64,000 nucleotides of DNA from Collybia mongolica (lineage: Eukaryota > Basidiomycota > Agaricomycetes > Agaricales > Clitocybaceae): the NCBI GenBank assembly GCA_013420905.1, contig JAAXNY010000001.1:1860001-1924000 (forward strand), written 5' to 3'. Positions 34,963 to 46,489 of this stretch are shown in pieces (within the stretch, counting starts at the first letter, position 1; each line of letters opens with the position of its first letter). The notes beneath the pieces were generated by a model. That model saw only the letters and a list, made by a program, of their open reading frames with translations, made no database searches and was not told the DNA's origin. Position numbers and translations under genes: made by a program.

Positions 34963-37073
34963 TAATGACTAGTTTGCTGAGCGTGGAGATGACGCTCTCC
35001 AGCTCGGGGACGGGGTCCTAGAGGTGGGGAAGCGCCAGTGAGCTTACTAAGGGGGACGATGATGGCGTCACCTACTTTGACAGATTTATACTTAGCCAGG
35101 ATCCACCTGGCGTTGTATCTCTTCTTCCAGAAGGGGCAGTCCCTCGAATCCGACAGGTGACCGGCGGTTCGACAGTTGATGCACCTGTCTGGGTGGGGGC
35201 ACGGCTCGTTACCTGGTGTAGCCGCGATAGGTGGTTTCGCGTTCGGCTGTGCTTTGCAGCACGTGGCCAGTACGCGATGGAAGTTCTTGGCGTGGTTGCC
35301 ACCACACTTCTGACAGTGGATGCTTTTGGAAGGACAAGCCGCCGCCGTAGAGTGGTGCCCGAACCTCCAACAGTGGTTGCACAGGGGCGCCCCAACTCTG
35401 GGGGTCGCCTCTGCGAATCGGAGCCTATGGGTCCCCCACTGGAATGAGGTTCCCTTGAGCGCTTTAAGATTCAACCCGCCCCGCGAGTCGTATATCTCAA
35501 AGAAGAGGTACGCGTTAGACGCGTGACCGGAAGCTTTCACTACTCTGGGCGGGACAGAGTGGTAGAATCGGAGAGCCTTTCTCTGTTCGGCATTACACCG
35601 TTGAAGCAGGACGTTGAGTGCGTCTTGCCCAGAGATAGGGATTGGTTTGCCATTCTCCCCCAGCTTGGGTTCGAGGCCGTAAAAGGGGAAGTCAGCGACC
35701 ATCATAGAGGATCTGGACGAACCAGCCTCCACGTAGATCGTGGCATCCTTGACGTCGGTCTGTCCCGCGTTCCACTGGAACCAGCGGTGGATGACCTTGA
35801 TGTCGGCCTCGGACGGGATGTTGTCAGCTGTGATAGTAATGCTACCAAGTGACCGCTCCTCGTGCAGGATCCGGAGTTTGGACTGTGCCTTTGTGAGGGT
35901 GTCAGTCAGGGGAGCGCAGCATGGTTTGAGATCCCATGGGACTGCAGGAGAAGTGAACACTGTCATCGCTTTGCGTGACAGGCCGTGGGTGGTGGACTTG
36001 CGCTTGTTAGGAGCGCTAGGACTGGCTGTTTTTGGTGCGAGCAGCTCGCTCGCACCCATGACCTGATTCGGGTTTGAGTACGGGAAGGCCTGGGCCAACC
36101 TGACTAAACTCTCCTCGTGCTGAGTGGTTCTGGCTTTCTTTTGGTTGGAAGGGCCGGGGGCCAACGGAGGGGCACCTGCTACTTGCGAATATAGCGGGGC
36201 CGGCGGCGCGTACGTCCCATTCCTGAAAGGATTATTGTCAGGGTTACGTCGTTTGGTTTGCTGGAACGTGCCGGGGCGTCGAGCGCTGGCGGGGTCCAAG
36301 CCGCGATGAGCGAAAGACCGGTGCCTTGATGGGTTAGGCAGCTGGCCGGGAGGGACTTTAGGAGGAGGGAACTTGGCGTGGTGGGCCTGGCATTCCTCCG
36401 CAAGGGCAGTGCGAATGGAGGTCGCGACACTTTCCATGAACGTCCATGTCAAGGACTGGGGGTCCAAGCCACGGAGAGAGTTCCTGACAAACCCATGTTT
36501 GACCAGGCTACGGATCAGATGACCTGAGGCCTCAACGAGACCGTCAGATTCTGATGTGTTCCACATCTTTCCATTTTGCGCACCAAATTCAAGGAAGGAG
36601 GCGATCGCGCGTGTTGAGGAAGCAGCGGATTCGGTGTCAGAGGTCCAAGTCTTTGGATCGCGACGGAATTGGAAGGAGTATTGCAGGTTAGCATCATCCC
36701 CTTCAGCAAATGCATCCGTGGGGATGCCTGAGACATCAATCATCTCGGCATCGTCCGTGGGTGCGGCAGCGCGGCCTTTGCCCTTGGCGGTCCGCTTAAC
36801 AGTAGAGTCTGCGTTATCGGCAGCCTCGAGTTCAGGGTCCCCTTCCTCGTCGCTCCCGGCGGGAGAGGGGTGGACAGATGAGAAGTTAGCCCTACTGGGC
36901 TTCGTCCTCTGAATGCGTAGAGCCCGCTCCAGAGATTGTCTAGAGAAGCTAATAGCGGGGGATGGAGATTTCGACGGAGGAGGTCGGAAGACGGTGGTAG
37001 GGTCGACCGTCCCTGAGCCCCCGGGGGGGTCGGGAGGGTTAAGGGGTTTATCTTTAGAGCGAGAGGCAGGCAT
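34962..37073 (-). CDS. LINE ORF1: RNA-binding protein with zinc knuckles
   Basis: About 703 residues from ATG 37073. The N-terminal part is Pro/Ser-rich with a basic patch. A middle region (WTFMESVATSIRTALAEECQ) is probably helical. The C-terminus has cysteine-histidine knuckles, including CNHCWRFGHHSTAAAC and CINCRTAGHLSDSRDC (C-x2-C-x4-H-x6-C), which bind the element RNA in related LINEs. The stop codon TAA shares its last base with the ORF2 start (34962). Confidence 0.8.
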   Translation of the reverse strand: MPASRSKDKPLNPPDPPGGSGTVDPTTVFRPPPSKSPSPAISFSRQSLERALRIQRTKPSRANFSSVHPSPAGSDEEGDPELEAADNADSTVKRTAKGKGRAAAPTDDAEMIDVSGIPTDAFAEGDDANLQYSFQFRRDPKTWTSDTESAASSTRAIASFLEFGAQNGKMWNTSESDGLVEASGHLIRSLVKHGFVRNSLRGLDPQSLTWTFMESVATSIRTALAEECQAHHAKFPPPKVPPGQLPNPSRHRSFAHRGLDPASARRPGTFQQTKRRNPDNNPFRNGTYAPPAPLYSQVAGAPPLAPGPSNQKKARTTQHEESLVRLAQAFPYSNPNQVMGASELLAPKTASPSAPNKRKSTTHGLSRKAMTVFTSPAVPWDLKPCCAPLTDTLTKAQSKLRILHEERSLGSITITADNIPSEADIKVIHRWFQWNAGQTDVKDATIYVEAGSSRSSMMVADFPFYGLEPKLGENGKPIPISGQDALNVLLQRCNAEQRKALRFYHSVPPRVVKASGHASNAYLFFEIYDSRGGLNLKALKGTSFQWGTHRLRFAEATPRVGAPLCNHCWRFGHHSTAAACPSKSIHCQKCGGNHAKNFHRVLATCCKAQPNAKPPIAATPGNEPCPHPDRCINCRTAGHLSDSRDCPFWKKRYNARWILAKYKSVKVGDAIIVPLSKLTGASPPLGPRPRAGERHLHAQQTSH

Positions 37074-37491
37074 ACAGCGCAAGAAAGGGTGGGAGCGGGT
37101 GGGCTCAACCAGGGAGTAACGGCAATTTGCAACTTTACTACGTGTCTAACCTCCTACCAGGTGGTGGTAAGAGATCAAGAAGAGATTGATTCCCCCACTA
37201 TATACCCCCACTATTTGGTAGCACTTTCACCACCCGCCAACATATAAGGCCGGCCAGGTCCGACCCGGGTCCAGCCCGAGGGCCGGACCAGTACTCACAG
37301 TGGCCCTGGCCCTGTCCAAAGGGGCCGGTCCACTCATATGCTGGCCCTCGGGGTCGGCCCCGGGTTGACCCGGGTCCGTGAGGTCCTGGCCCGGACCGTG
37401 GACAGTCTACCTCGGATTACTCAAACTAGGTTTTGGAATCGACTGCAATCTCTGCCCACCACGATTATGTTTTATAGTACGGAAACAGGGA

Positions 37492-39732
37492 CTACGGAGA
37501 AGTGACCAGGTTTTGGTCAAGGTACTCGCGAAAGAACGCCAAGGCCCCTTTGATATGCGAGGACTCGTTTTCCCGACCTACTCGCAAATAATCTTCTCTT
37601 TTGTACAGAGCTACGAAGAAACGCGCAAATGATATCAGGCATTGCTTTTCCAAATCGGATGTGTCAGATTCAGAGAATCTTCCAAGATCCGTAATCGACA
37701 AGCCACGCATTAAACCCTCAGCGTAGAAAGCCTTCTTATGAAGATCTGAGTCTGGCACCCGATTGACCCATTCCTGCATATCCTGGAGCAAAGTGGCCGG
37801 TGAAGCACTGTGTTCGTATTGAGGGTAACGCTTGTATTGATGATGGGATTCCATGAGGTTCAAATATGCTTTTCCAAGCAGAAGGACCGTATTTTCTGCC
37901 ATTATTTGATCTGTTTTAAAAAGATAAGTATGTAGTTCTACAAGATACTTAGCGGTGTCTGAAATACGACACACAGAGAGGCCCGTTAGTTGAAGAGATT
38001 TTCTTTTGGTAAAATTCGACGAACCAATCTGGTATGGAATGTCTGCAGAGTAGATAGCCGATGGCGGCGCTACTGGCCTACCCTCTCTAATGTGATACCC
38101 TATGTCAAGGCCGCGAGCCCAGTGCTCTATATATCGATTGAACAACACCGGGTGAGAAGTATGATTTTTACTTCGGAGGAACTCGCTCATCATCCGGTGT
38201 GTCGCTGAGCGATAGGCATATCCAATAGTGTTCGGGATGAAATAAATGCGGCCTGAGGAGGACCGATGGTAATTTTTAGTGTCAGGTTTCAGCCGCTGCC
38301 TTTGGCGGTAGGCGGGGGGCGTAAGACAGCCCTTGAGCTGTTCGACACGCCGAAGTGATTGCGAGCCCTCGAATTTGAGATCAGTTGGACTCGATACACC
38401 CATAAGTTGTTGTTGCGAGGCGTCCAATCCTTCAACAAAGTCAGGTAGCAGTGTAAGGTCCGCATTGATAGTGGGTTTGAGACTTTTATGAGCGAGAATG
38501 CTGCAAATACTCTACACTGCATCAGCACTGTTCCAGAGTAGCTTATAAATTCTGGATAATGTGTGGCCCGTGCCACCGTAAACACAAGTCACCTCCCATC
38601 GATCAAATGATGCCCAACTTGTGAACTCGCTGAAGTCGAACCAACAGAATGCCGAGATCAGGAAAAATGACCAAGATTGAGAGGATTTGTAAGCGCATTG
38701 CGTCTCGAATTTTGGGAAGATATACTGGATGGATGGAAGAGTCGTGGTTACGACAAGGAATAGAAAGGTCAACCCGACCAATATAGTAGTGCTTAATGCG
38801 ACGACAGTCTGGAGGGGCCATAGCAAGACTAGGATGCCAATGAGGAACAATACTAACGCTGATTGGAGCAGGATGGGGAGGAATGCAATAATCTCAGGTA
38901 CCCTCCATGCCTGTAAACCTCTGTGGCGTAGCCCACGAATGAGGAAGGTTTCATCCGTTGTGAAGTTATCGTACCGCTGGTATTCGTACAGCCATTGTTT
39001 ACATAAAATGCTGATAACAACGGCAGCAAGAGAGAGCGTCAAGCTTGCGAACCAAAGAGTGTTGATGGCCACCGAAGCTGAGCTGACGTAAAACGTGACG
39101 GGTGCGAGGCGATCTATAGCAGGATTGTGGGTCGCACTGAGACGATCTCGGAGTTGAAGTCGAGCCAGAGTATCCGCTGGGGTTTCATTGAGCCACTGGT
39201 ATGATTCTACCGTGAACGCCGTTACCGTGGCAGAGAACAAACCTGCCTGAAATATATTGAATATCCACCGTAAAGTAGCACTCACAGAGGGACTTACAAA
39301 AATGATCAGAGTGTCAATCTGATCCCTCCAGCCTTTACACATCCCATTATCGGAGGCATCCATTTCTTTGACCCAGCCCTCCACCGTTGTCTGACTACCG
39401 ACGGGGACCCACGTGCGAAGTGGGTCATCGGCCTTCCATGGCTTCCATTCCGACTGGGTGGGTGCGTCGGTTGACATGAACGTGCCGTGGTGAGGGGAGG
39501 ATACGTTAGCTGGAGGCGTGTTGTGTGGTGGCTCTTTTTTGTCCTTGTCGCCTCTCTCATCAACCTTGCAAGTTGTCCTGTGTTCTGAAGAGCGTGAGGT
39601 TGACCTCCGGGGACCTACTATGTCACAACTTGTTGTTCGCGATTTTTCACTATGATTGTTGGACTGGGTCAGGGCTTCTATATCAACATCGTGGGGTGTG
39701 GAAGATGAAGATGGCGTGATATCTGAGTTCAT
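37492..39732 (-). pseudogene. DUF6535-type multi-pass membrane protein with one in-frame TAG
   Basis: ATG 39732 begins a Ser/Thr-rich N-terminus, then the DUF6535 signature around DTLIIF-AGLFSATVTAF-TVESYQWL, which appears only after removing a 51-nt intron (39247-39297). Three further hydrophobic segments follow (ASLTLSLAAVVISILCKQW, ILLQSALVLFLIGILVLLWP, LSTTILVGLTFLFLVVTT). At 38512-38514 the frame has TAG; it then stays open, in the same frame, for about 339 more codons of soluble C-terminal sequence to the stop at 37492. This family is expanded in mushrooms and has no known function. The lone stop may be a nonsense mutation, readthrough or a missed intron. Confidence 0.65.
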
Positions 39733-41748
39733 GGGACTCTTGAAACAGTGGGTGAGGAAGATACTTTCGCCTACTTGTGTTCCCTCAGTTTGAAAGGGCC
39801 TTTCGCGGTGAAGATCTGTCAAGAATCAAGTTAGGAATCGAAAGGCTGTGAATTTAATATTTAACTCACGGAAACTGCCGAGTGTTCACTCTAGGAGAGT
39901 TTGTCGCCTCACGTTGAAGTCTCGTGCAAGATCGAGGATAGCTGTGTAAACATAGCCCGAGAAGCCGTAGAATTTGATGAAATCCTGCGTGGGGGTCCAA
40001 CGTATTATTACAATATATCCCAAACTGAGTGCATGTCGGTTTACCTGGCCGCTAGGGTAACAGACTAATGTCGAAACTCGCAGACCTACACCTTTGTTGG
40101 ACTTCCCCAATTGACCCCAAACGCTACATCGAATATAGGTAAATCATTGGCGAAAATGCTGGAGATGCTCTCAAATCCATGTGCTTCCGGGGGGGACGTG
40201 TTTATATTAGGGGGCTACGCCTGGGTGGGGAGGCTTGCAATGAGGCGGGCTGGTAGATTTCTGTCGTCGAAAGCAGGGGCGTAGCGTGCCGAAACCCAGG
40301 CGAAACGGCAAGCCCCTGCAAAATCCTCTCCGGCATTTGCCGCAACCCGCGAAAACTCCGGTAAACTCCGTATAGCTACCACCGACAACTGCGATTTCCA
40401 GAACGTCAATCATGTATGCACCCATAAGTATTTCGCTGGTTGAACGTAGGCTCACCCCTGTCCGATCGTAAGATGCTCGGCGGGCCTCAAGAGTAGAGAA
40501 GGCGACAAGATATGTGGTCAAATACACCACTCAAGTTCTACAACTTTCGGAGCTAACACATCGACTCTTCGGTGATGGTGAAATGAAGGCTTGAAATAAA
40601 GTCATGAATGCATGTTAGTTTATCTTTTCACTGAACAGCTTTCTCTCCCAACTTGGAACCAGTTGCTGCAAACCCCCCCCCCCACGCCAGCACAGGATTT
40701 CACAACCACCAACCCTTTGAGCCGAATCCTGGAGCGCTGACCGGAGAGCAGTATTGTTCTCTTCTGAGGGCATCAACTTGGTCCTTTCTAGAGCCTGTCG
40801 TCTCGGACCCTATGCGGATGGGAGGCCTCGTCCTAAAGGGAGCTAGGCAGGAATTTTAGAAAGGCTGGAGAATGCAATACACGCTGCTAAGGCATAAGTT
40901 TTCGCCAGCACAATCACCCCTCCGCTAGTGGCCTGTTGCTCCCAGGGCGGTTATAACAATGCGATATATGTACCATTCGGGGTTCCGTGAAAGTGGCTCA
41001 AGCAAACCGGAGCATAAACCACTCCAGGCAGGTCGAATTCGATGTCATAGCCACCCAAAATCGCTTCAAGGTACATGGGCATCGCACATTTTGACGTTTC
41101 CACGCCCCATCTCAGCCTCAATGATCGCTGCTTCTTATTACCTGAAAAACTCTAGGGGACTGTACTGCGCCATGAACGTGTAGAAAGGCGCAGCTGAGAT
41201 ACTTTAGAATAAAACACAAAACAATACCGTACTCAACTCCCTCTGTAAAATTGTCGGTTGAAGTCCCCAATTTCAGCAAAGAACATTGAATCTAAATTTC
41301 GACACGTCTAAATGGCAAAGGAATATGTCGATTCCCCCTGCGTCCAGCAGACGTTCACCCAAGGTTGTAACCAGGGGGGGGGGGGCAATGAACGGTACAT
41401 CCTTGCTAGGGAAGTGGGCATGAAGGCGAGGGACGGTAAGTTTTTACTGAACGACGAGAAGGGCATGCGGGCCCTGTCGCGTTTCGTGAGGGCGACGGGC
41501 CGCTTTGACCATACCAGGTGATGTTTTCACTCCTACTACAGCAAATGAATTGACAGGTATGCTATCTATACAGAAAGAAGAAGGGGGAAGGAAGAAAAGG
41601 CCTCCTTCCCCCCCACATTACAGGACAGTGACACCAAAGGGCTCGGGCAGGTCCACAGATCGAGGTGTAAACCACTAACGCTTGCCCCCACAGCCACGCG
41701 AACACTGGTCGTGTACTGACCACTCCGCACCCACTGGGACATCCGCAG
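39733..41748. other. Intergenic; homopolymer-rich, no confident gene
   Basis: The stretch contains a C run near 40673 and a G run near 41375. Several short frames (40207-40530 minus, 41312-41521 plus) lack signatures. GC-rich words around 40200-40380 may be a small repeat but no partner copy is present in the window. Confidence 0.3.
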
Positions 41749-41877
41749 TCAGTACTTTAGAGCAAACGAGAAGACCACAGGGAGAAGGGAGATCAGGGCG
41801 AGGGTGCGGGAGGCGGCCGTCGCGCGCATTCGCCCCCCGAAACGACGTTTGCGTGTCGGGTCATAGGGGGATGCCAT
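41749..41877 (-). CDS. Possible small single-pass membrane peptide (42 aa)
   Basis: ATG 41877 to TGA 41749 gives 42 residues: a basic N-terminus (PTRKRRFGGRMRATAASR) and one hydrophobic segment (TLALISLLPVVFSFAL). The composition is more protein-like than neighbouring frames, but there is no family match, and it could be the last exon of an unseen gene. Confidence 0.25.
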   Translation of the reverse strand: MASPYDPTRKRRFGGRMRATAASRTLALISLLPVVFSFALKY

Positions 41878-42202
41878 CGAGGATGAGCCGTCTATGATGC
41901 ACGGGGGGGAACAGGGCGGCGCGCCAGAGGCTTCGGGCCTCTCCTACGCACAACACATATGTAAAGTCCCCAATAGGGCTCAGCCCCGGCGGACTATAAT
42001 ACCCCCAAAAAAAAAAAATCAGGGGGGAACGTTGTCTGTCCGGTGTTAGTGGTTACATCGCACCCAAATCAAACAAACGCATATAATCACATATACAATA
42101 GCATTACTCAGTGATTTAAGTCCTGAGCGCACTTTCTCTCTGTAGCTGGACATCAGTACATACTAATACATTACAAGGATCGTCCGACTCTTCCAACTCC
42201 AC

Positions 42203-45200
42203 CTATATGTAAATGGGGAGCGTGGGGTTAAGGCCCTTCCATTCCGGGCCATTGACAAAGTCATTCTCATCGATGAGGAAATCCTAAAGTGAAAGGAACG
42301 TTAGCTCAGCGCCCAGAGTACGACATGAATAACCATTCGCGTACCAAAGGACATTCGACAAGCGCGCCTCTAACCTGTGAAAGCCGCGATTTCATCCTTT
42401 CCAAGTTCATCCCGGGGATAACATGGCCCGCCTTGACTTTCGGGACATAGTTCTACATACACACCCAATCAGAACCCTCACATGTCAACAAAAAAAAAAG
42501 AAAAAGAAAGAAATAAACGCACATCGTACGCAGCCCAGTTCCTCGTAAGGTTCGTGGGCACAGGCCTGAAGATCTCCGTGAAGATCTCGCGGTTCTTCCT
42601 CGCAGTCTCCGTCCACAAGAAAATGGTCGAATCCGCAATGGGGTCCGCCACGAGATTATCTTCCTCCGTGCCGAGCTCGCTCTCGTTCGCATGCGGGGCG
42701 GGCCTCATGAACGAAGTAATTTCTGGGTTGGCGGTGGGCACCTGGGGTGGGATGAGACCGAGATGTTCTAATCTGGTGATGAGTGCGGCGCGGGAACCGA
42801 GGAAAAGGAGGAGTACCTCTGAAGAGCTTGCGTCGGAGAGTCGTTGCGAAGCGAGCAGCTTGGAAGGGTTGCCCATCCATGGTAGACTCGACAATGTTTT
42901 CGTCTTCAACGACCAGGCAAATCTCGGAGTCTCCATCTCCCTGAGATACGACATTAGTATGAAGAGCTAGAAAATATATAGACAGTTTACTTTCTGGCTA
43001 CGATCATTGATATTGGCCGAGCCCATCTTGTCAAACTGGTCAATCTCTCGAATTTCTCTATTAGATCTAACTTACAATGACTTTTCGATCGTCAACAATC
43101 ATGAGCTTCGTATGGATATACAAAAGCTCCGAAACGTATCTGCACAATAACCCTCAATTCAGCAAAACACTATTCAGCAGAAAGAAAACAAGAAGAGATA
43201 CGCACGCGTTCAACTCCTCCTCAGGAGATCCAAGCCACAACTCGTCCACAAGACTCGTCCTGTCATTCAACATATGCTGCGCAACGGAGTCCGCAACATT
43301 CTCATCGTCTCTGATGGCGTCCGAGCCGCGCTCAAACTGCTCCACTACCGCTCGCGCGGCCTCCTCCGACTCGGGGATAGGGACTGTCTCAGTCTTAGTC
43401 GGCGTCTTGTCGCTCACGACAAGGCCCTCCGTTGTAGGTTCCAAGAGAGACAGGGTCACCTCCTTCTGGTCGCTCGTGGGGTCCTGGCCGATCCACTGGC
43501 GGGCCAGTGCAACCTGGGCGGCGTGGAACTTGACACCCGAGTTCTCTTCCATTTGGGCAATGTAGGCTAAATTGTCCAATTATCAGTAAACACAACCTCA
43601 ACGATTGTGCAAGCGTCAATACCAGCAGGTGCATTGATACGATCATAGGATCGTAGATGGTAGAAACGGATGTAATCCATCCTAAGCCAATGTGAGTATA
43701 CGCGAGATTTTCAAGTCGAACCACTTACGGCTCAAAGCCTTCCTTGCGAATCTCTTCATAGATGCTGCTCCCACCACGATTGATCGTGCGGTATTGGGCT
43801 GCCATGATGAATTTGAGGGACCCCCCTGCTTTAACATCGCCCGAAAATCCTGGGACTTCCGGAATGGCGATAATGACCTTTACGAATAGGCACATCGGTA
43901 AGACGGAAGGATGCTTGAAGACACGGAAATACCTTGAACTTGGCTCCTTCCCGAGCAGCTCGGACGATGCGTTCCACGAGAGCCTCAGCAATTCTGTTCT
44001 TCACCTGGTCCCCATCCTTAGTGGCCGAAATGCTGAGCAAAAATTAGCCTTTGCAGATAAAGCGAAAGAGGCAAAACTGACAAAAATTGGTTCTCTGCAG
44101 TAAACAATCGTCAGTACTCGGATTTAAAGACCTGGATCCGAACATACCAATATAAATGAAATGATTCGCTTCCTTGATCATTTCAATGTCTAGCCAATTC
44201 CTTAGCACTCCAACCACCCTTCAACGCATGCACACACTCACAAGCATTTTGGATACTACGTTCAGTGAGTACACCGTGAGACCAATCCGAGACACTCCGG
44301 ACAACTTGTACCCTACAAGCAGCAGGCTTCGGCTTTGGATACTCGCGGGTCTCCTCCTCATTGCGCCCGTGCCAGCGCTGTTTGTATTTATGGCCCCTTT
44401 GGCGCCATTGCTCAAGGTGAGGGTGGCCTAGGGTATACCTGTTAGGGAAAGACCTAAAATTCGAGAATCAAATGACTGACGAGCTACAGCTTCGTTAGGA
44501 GCGGCTTCAACCTCGTGAGGCAAATCAAGCCAAGGGATGCGCCTAGATATTTTCATAAGCGGCGGAAATATTTGTGAAACGATGCGCATACCCTTCTTCG
44601 CGGTACTATACGCGAAAATGTGAGTCACCCTTACAAAAAGCTTAAGTGAACGATTTCTCATACCTTGCGCTTCTTGATTTCATTCCAACGTTCAACAAAG
44701 TGTTGGACGATATCCAGGACGACGGGACCAATGAGCGTCATATGGACCTTATCTTTTGGCGTGAGCTTGCTTAGGTGAAGCAAAACGGAGAAAACGCACA
44801 TCGTGCCACGGCATCCTGCCACTGTCCATGATCGACAGGGTGTTGCTGGCATAGTTGTATACATTTTGGAAGTCCATGATACGAGCATTATTGTAGTCTT
44901 GTCCGGGAAACAATGTACGAGAGAAGTCAGTGGGATGCACATCCGCGAGAGGGTGATTGTGAGTATCCCACCGCCCGAAGCAGAGGTCAAGACCACCGAT
45001 GCAAGCGTAGTGGTTGTCGACGACGATGACCTAGATATGGGAATGGTTAAGACAAGAGTCGTATTGATAGATAACATCAGCGAACCTTCTCGTGGTGAGA
45101 CCAGAATTGGACACTATCTAAATAAAAGTCAGGGATAAATGAGGGTCAACAAATATGAGTGCACTATACCCTTCGCTCCGATATGGTCAGGGTGACGCAG

Positions 45201-45997
45201 GCAGGTGATATTGGGGTGAAGTTTCTCGAGGGTATTCTTAGAATATTACGTAAGTTTATAGACGCACAATAGAAATCGCCGGCGCCAGACCTTTGTGTGC
45301 TTGGAGCTCATGGACATCGTCTGTGTGACCTACACTTGGCTTGAGTACATATATGGAGTAGATAGACGCGTGTGGACTTACTTCCTTGTATACTATAACG
45401 TGAATCTTGACTCCCTGCTCAGCCTTCCGCTTCAGAATCCTGTCGAGCCTCCATTCCGGGAAGTGTGCGGGGGGACGTCGCAGGTAGAGTTCAGGAGTGA
45501 GCCACCAATCCTTTGAGAACGATAAGCCATCACAATGTGTACAATATGAGCTCAACGCACCATGATAAAGATGGCCTCCTGTGCGCCTTCAAGCATCTCA
45601 GACAACGCCCACATGTAGTCGTGCCCATCGATATGCCTTGGAAGGGCGTATTAAGCGCATACAGCTGCATATTGCGTCTCTAGGCTTACCATTTAACATT
45701 GTTATTAGACCTCTCCTGTGCAAAACTCTCAAACCGATGGCCCGAATTGATCTCAGTTCTAATCTTGTCCTGCTCTATCTCCTCCGGCTCATCGTGACGA
45801 CCTGCACTCAAAAGATAGTTCATACAAGATGCACCTCACTCAGAATGTTCGACATACGGTTAGGGTTCCATCGGCCTAGTTGAAGTCATGATCAGGGACC
45901 GACGATAAACAAAGACGTGAAACGCACCAATAAACTCATTTCGAGCATGACTTAAGCCTTTCGGAACCTTTTCCGCAAGACTAGTGAAGAAACTCAT
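42203..45997 (-). CDS. Phospholipase D (short fungal form, two HKD motifs)
   Basis: Many short exons join in frame from ATG 45997 (MSFFTSLAEKVPKGLSHARN) to TAG 42203 (GLNPTLPIYI end). Key blocks: VKW-HIDGHDYMWALSEMLEGA, WWLTPELYLRRPPAHFPEW, HKD motif 1 as HHEKVIVVDNHYACIGG, GLDLCFGRWDTHNHPL, PHEVEAAPNEAVAR, HKD motif 2 as HTKLMIVDDRKV, GSANINDRSQ and DGQPFQAARFATTLRRKLF. Both HxKx4D sets are intact, so the enzyme should cleave phosphatidylcholine to phosphatidic acid and choline. PX and PH domains of the yeast Spo14 type are absent. The next gene on the same strand is a GMC oxidoreductase; no link in function is evident. A scrap of one exon is duplicated at 51640-51895. Confidence 0.85.
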
Positions 45998-46489
45998 ATC
46001 TGTTCGTAAAACTGAAGAAAGTGGTGTCGATGATGGTGGTTGCTTTCAGAATTGATGTCGACAACGTCGTGCTGGATACGGTCCAACCCTAATCAACCTT
46101 ATGTAACCCAGCGCCCACAATTCTTGGCCGCCGCAATTTGAGTATTTGCGTGCATGAAGGTTTCACGTTTGATTCAGAAAATGACATGGTTAGACTTTTT
46201 GTGATAAGACCAAGGTTGGTTATCTCTTTAAAAAAGCGCCCACGATCGAAGATCGGAAGTATGAGGTCACAAATTCAATTGAACCCGTGGAAGGTTTAGC
46301 GCAACAAATGAAAATAACGAAGTTAACATCAAAACTGAAATATCTAATAGACCAAAGATAGGAAGAGTATATATATGACTAGTCATTAGGCCGGCTTCCG
46401 TGATTCCTGGAGTATTATATCCGCACATATAACCAAGTTATGCCAAGAACTGAAAATCTATAGACCAATGATAGGAAGCGTACGAGACA
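45998..46489. other. Intergenic; PLD promoter region
   Basis: AT-rich. A near-repeat of about 25 bp (CTATAGACCAATGATAGGAAG near 46458 and CTAATAGACCAAAGATAGGAAG near 46343) is the only structure seen. Confidence 0.35.

Larger units (their letters stand above)
29632..37188 (-). mobile_element. Tad1/I-like non-LTR retrotransposon (LINE), two ORFs
   Basis: The element is flanked by a perfect 15-bp target duplication ATTCCCCCACTATAT (29617-29631 and 37189-37203). Its 3' end is a poly(A) tract, seen as a T run from 29632. ORF1 and ORF2 lie on the minus strand. It looks full length (about 6.5 kb) apart from the mariner-derived insertion at 30279-31288, and both ORFs are otherwise open, so insertion was probably recent. 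The APE endonuclease, reverse transcriptase and RNase H order plus zinc-knuckle ORF1 matches the Tad1 and I groups known from fungi; the exact clade needs a tree. Confidence 0.85.
29219..37409. mobile_element. hAT-like non-autonomous element containing the nested LINE
   Basis: The ends are inverted: TAGACTGTACACGGTCCGG at 29219 and its near-complement (one mismatch plus a small indel) ending at 37409. They are flanked by a perfect 8-bp duplication CCTCGGAT (29211-29218 and 37410-37417). An 8-bp duplication with a TA-starting terminal repeat fits the hAT superfamily. Subterminal regions are packed with GGCC/GGTCCGGGCC words in opposite orientation on the two sides. Without the LINE and its duplication the element is only about 619 bp and has no transposase, so it depended on another copy. 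One short open stretch on the minus strand (about 29425-29545) is unassigned. Confidence 0.7.

Noticed and set aside
31748..36912. Numerous plus-strand ORFs across the LINE
   Set aside because: Shadows of ORF1 and ORF2 on the minus strand.
37156..37188. Similarity of GGTGGTAAGAGATCAAGAAGAGATTG to mariner sequence at 30932-30956
   Set aside because: Short purine-rich match at the LINE 5' end; too little to show common origin and no terminal repeat nearby.
40673..42020. C, G and A homopolymer runs as regulatory structures
   Set aside because: No periodic or paired arrangement beyond simple runs; likely low-complexity DNA with possible assembly error.
44174..44431. Hydrophobic plus-strand ORF that looks like the end of a transporter and has a partner in the minus strand at 51676-51876
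   Set aside because: Both are antisense shadows of a phospholipase D exon (44270-44515 minus) and of its duplicated fragment (51640-51895 plus).
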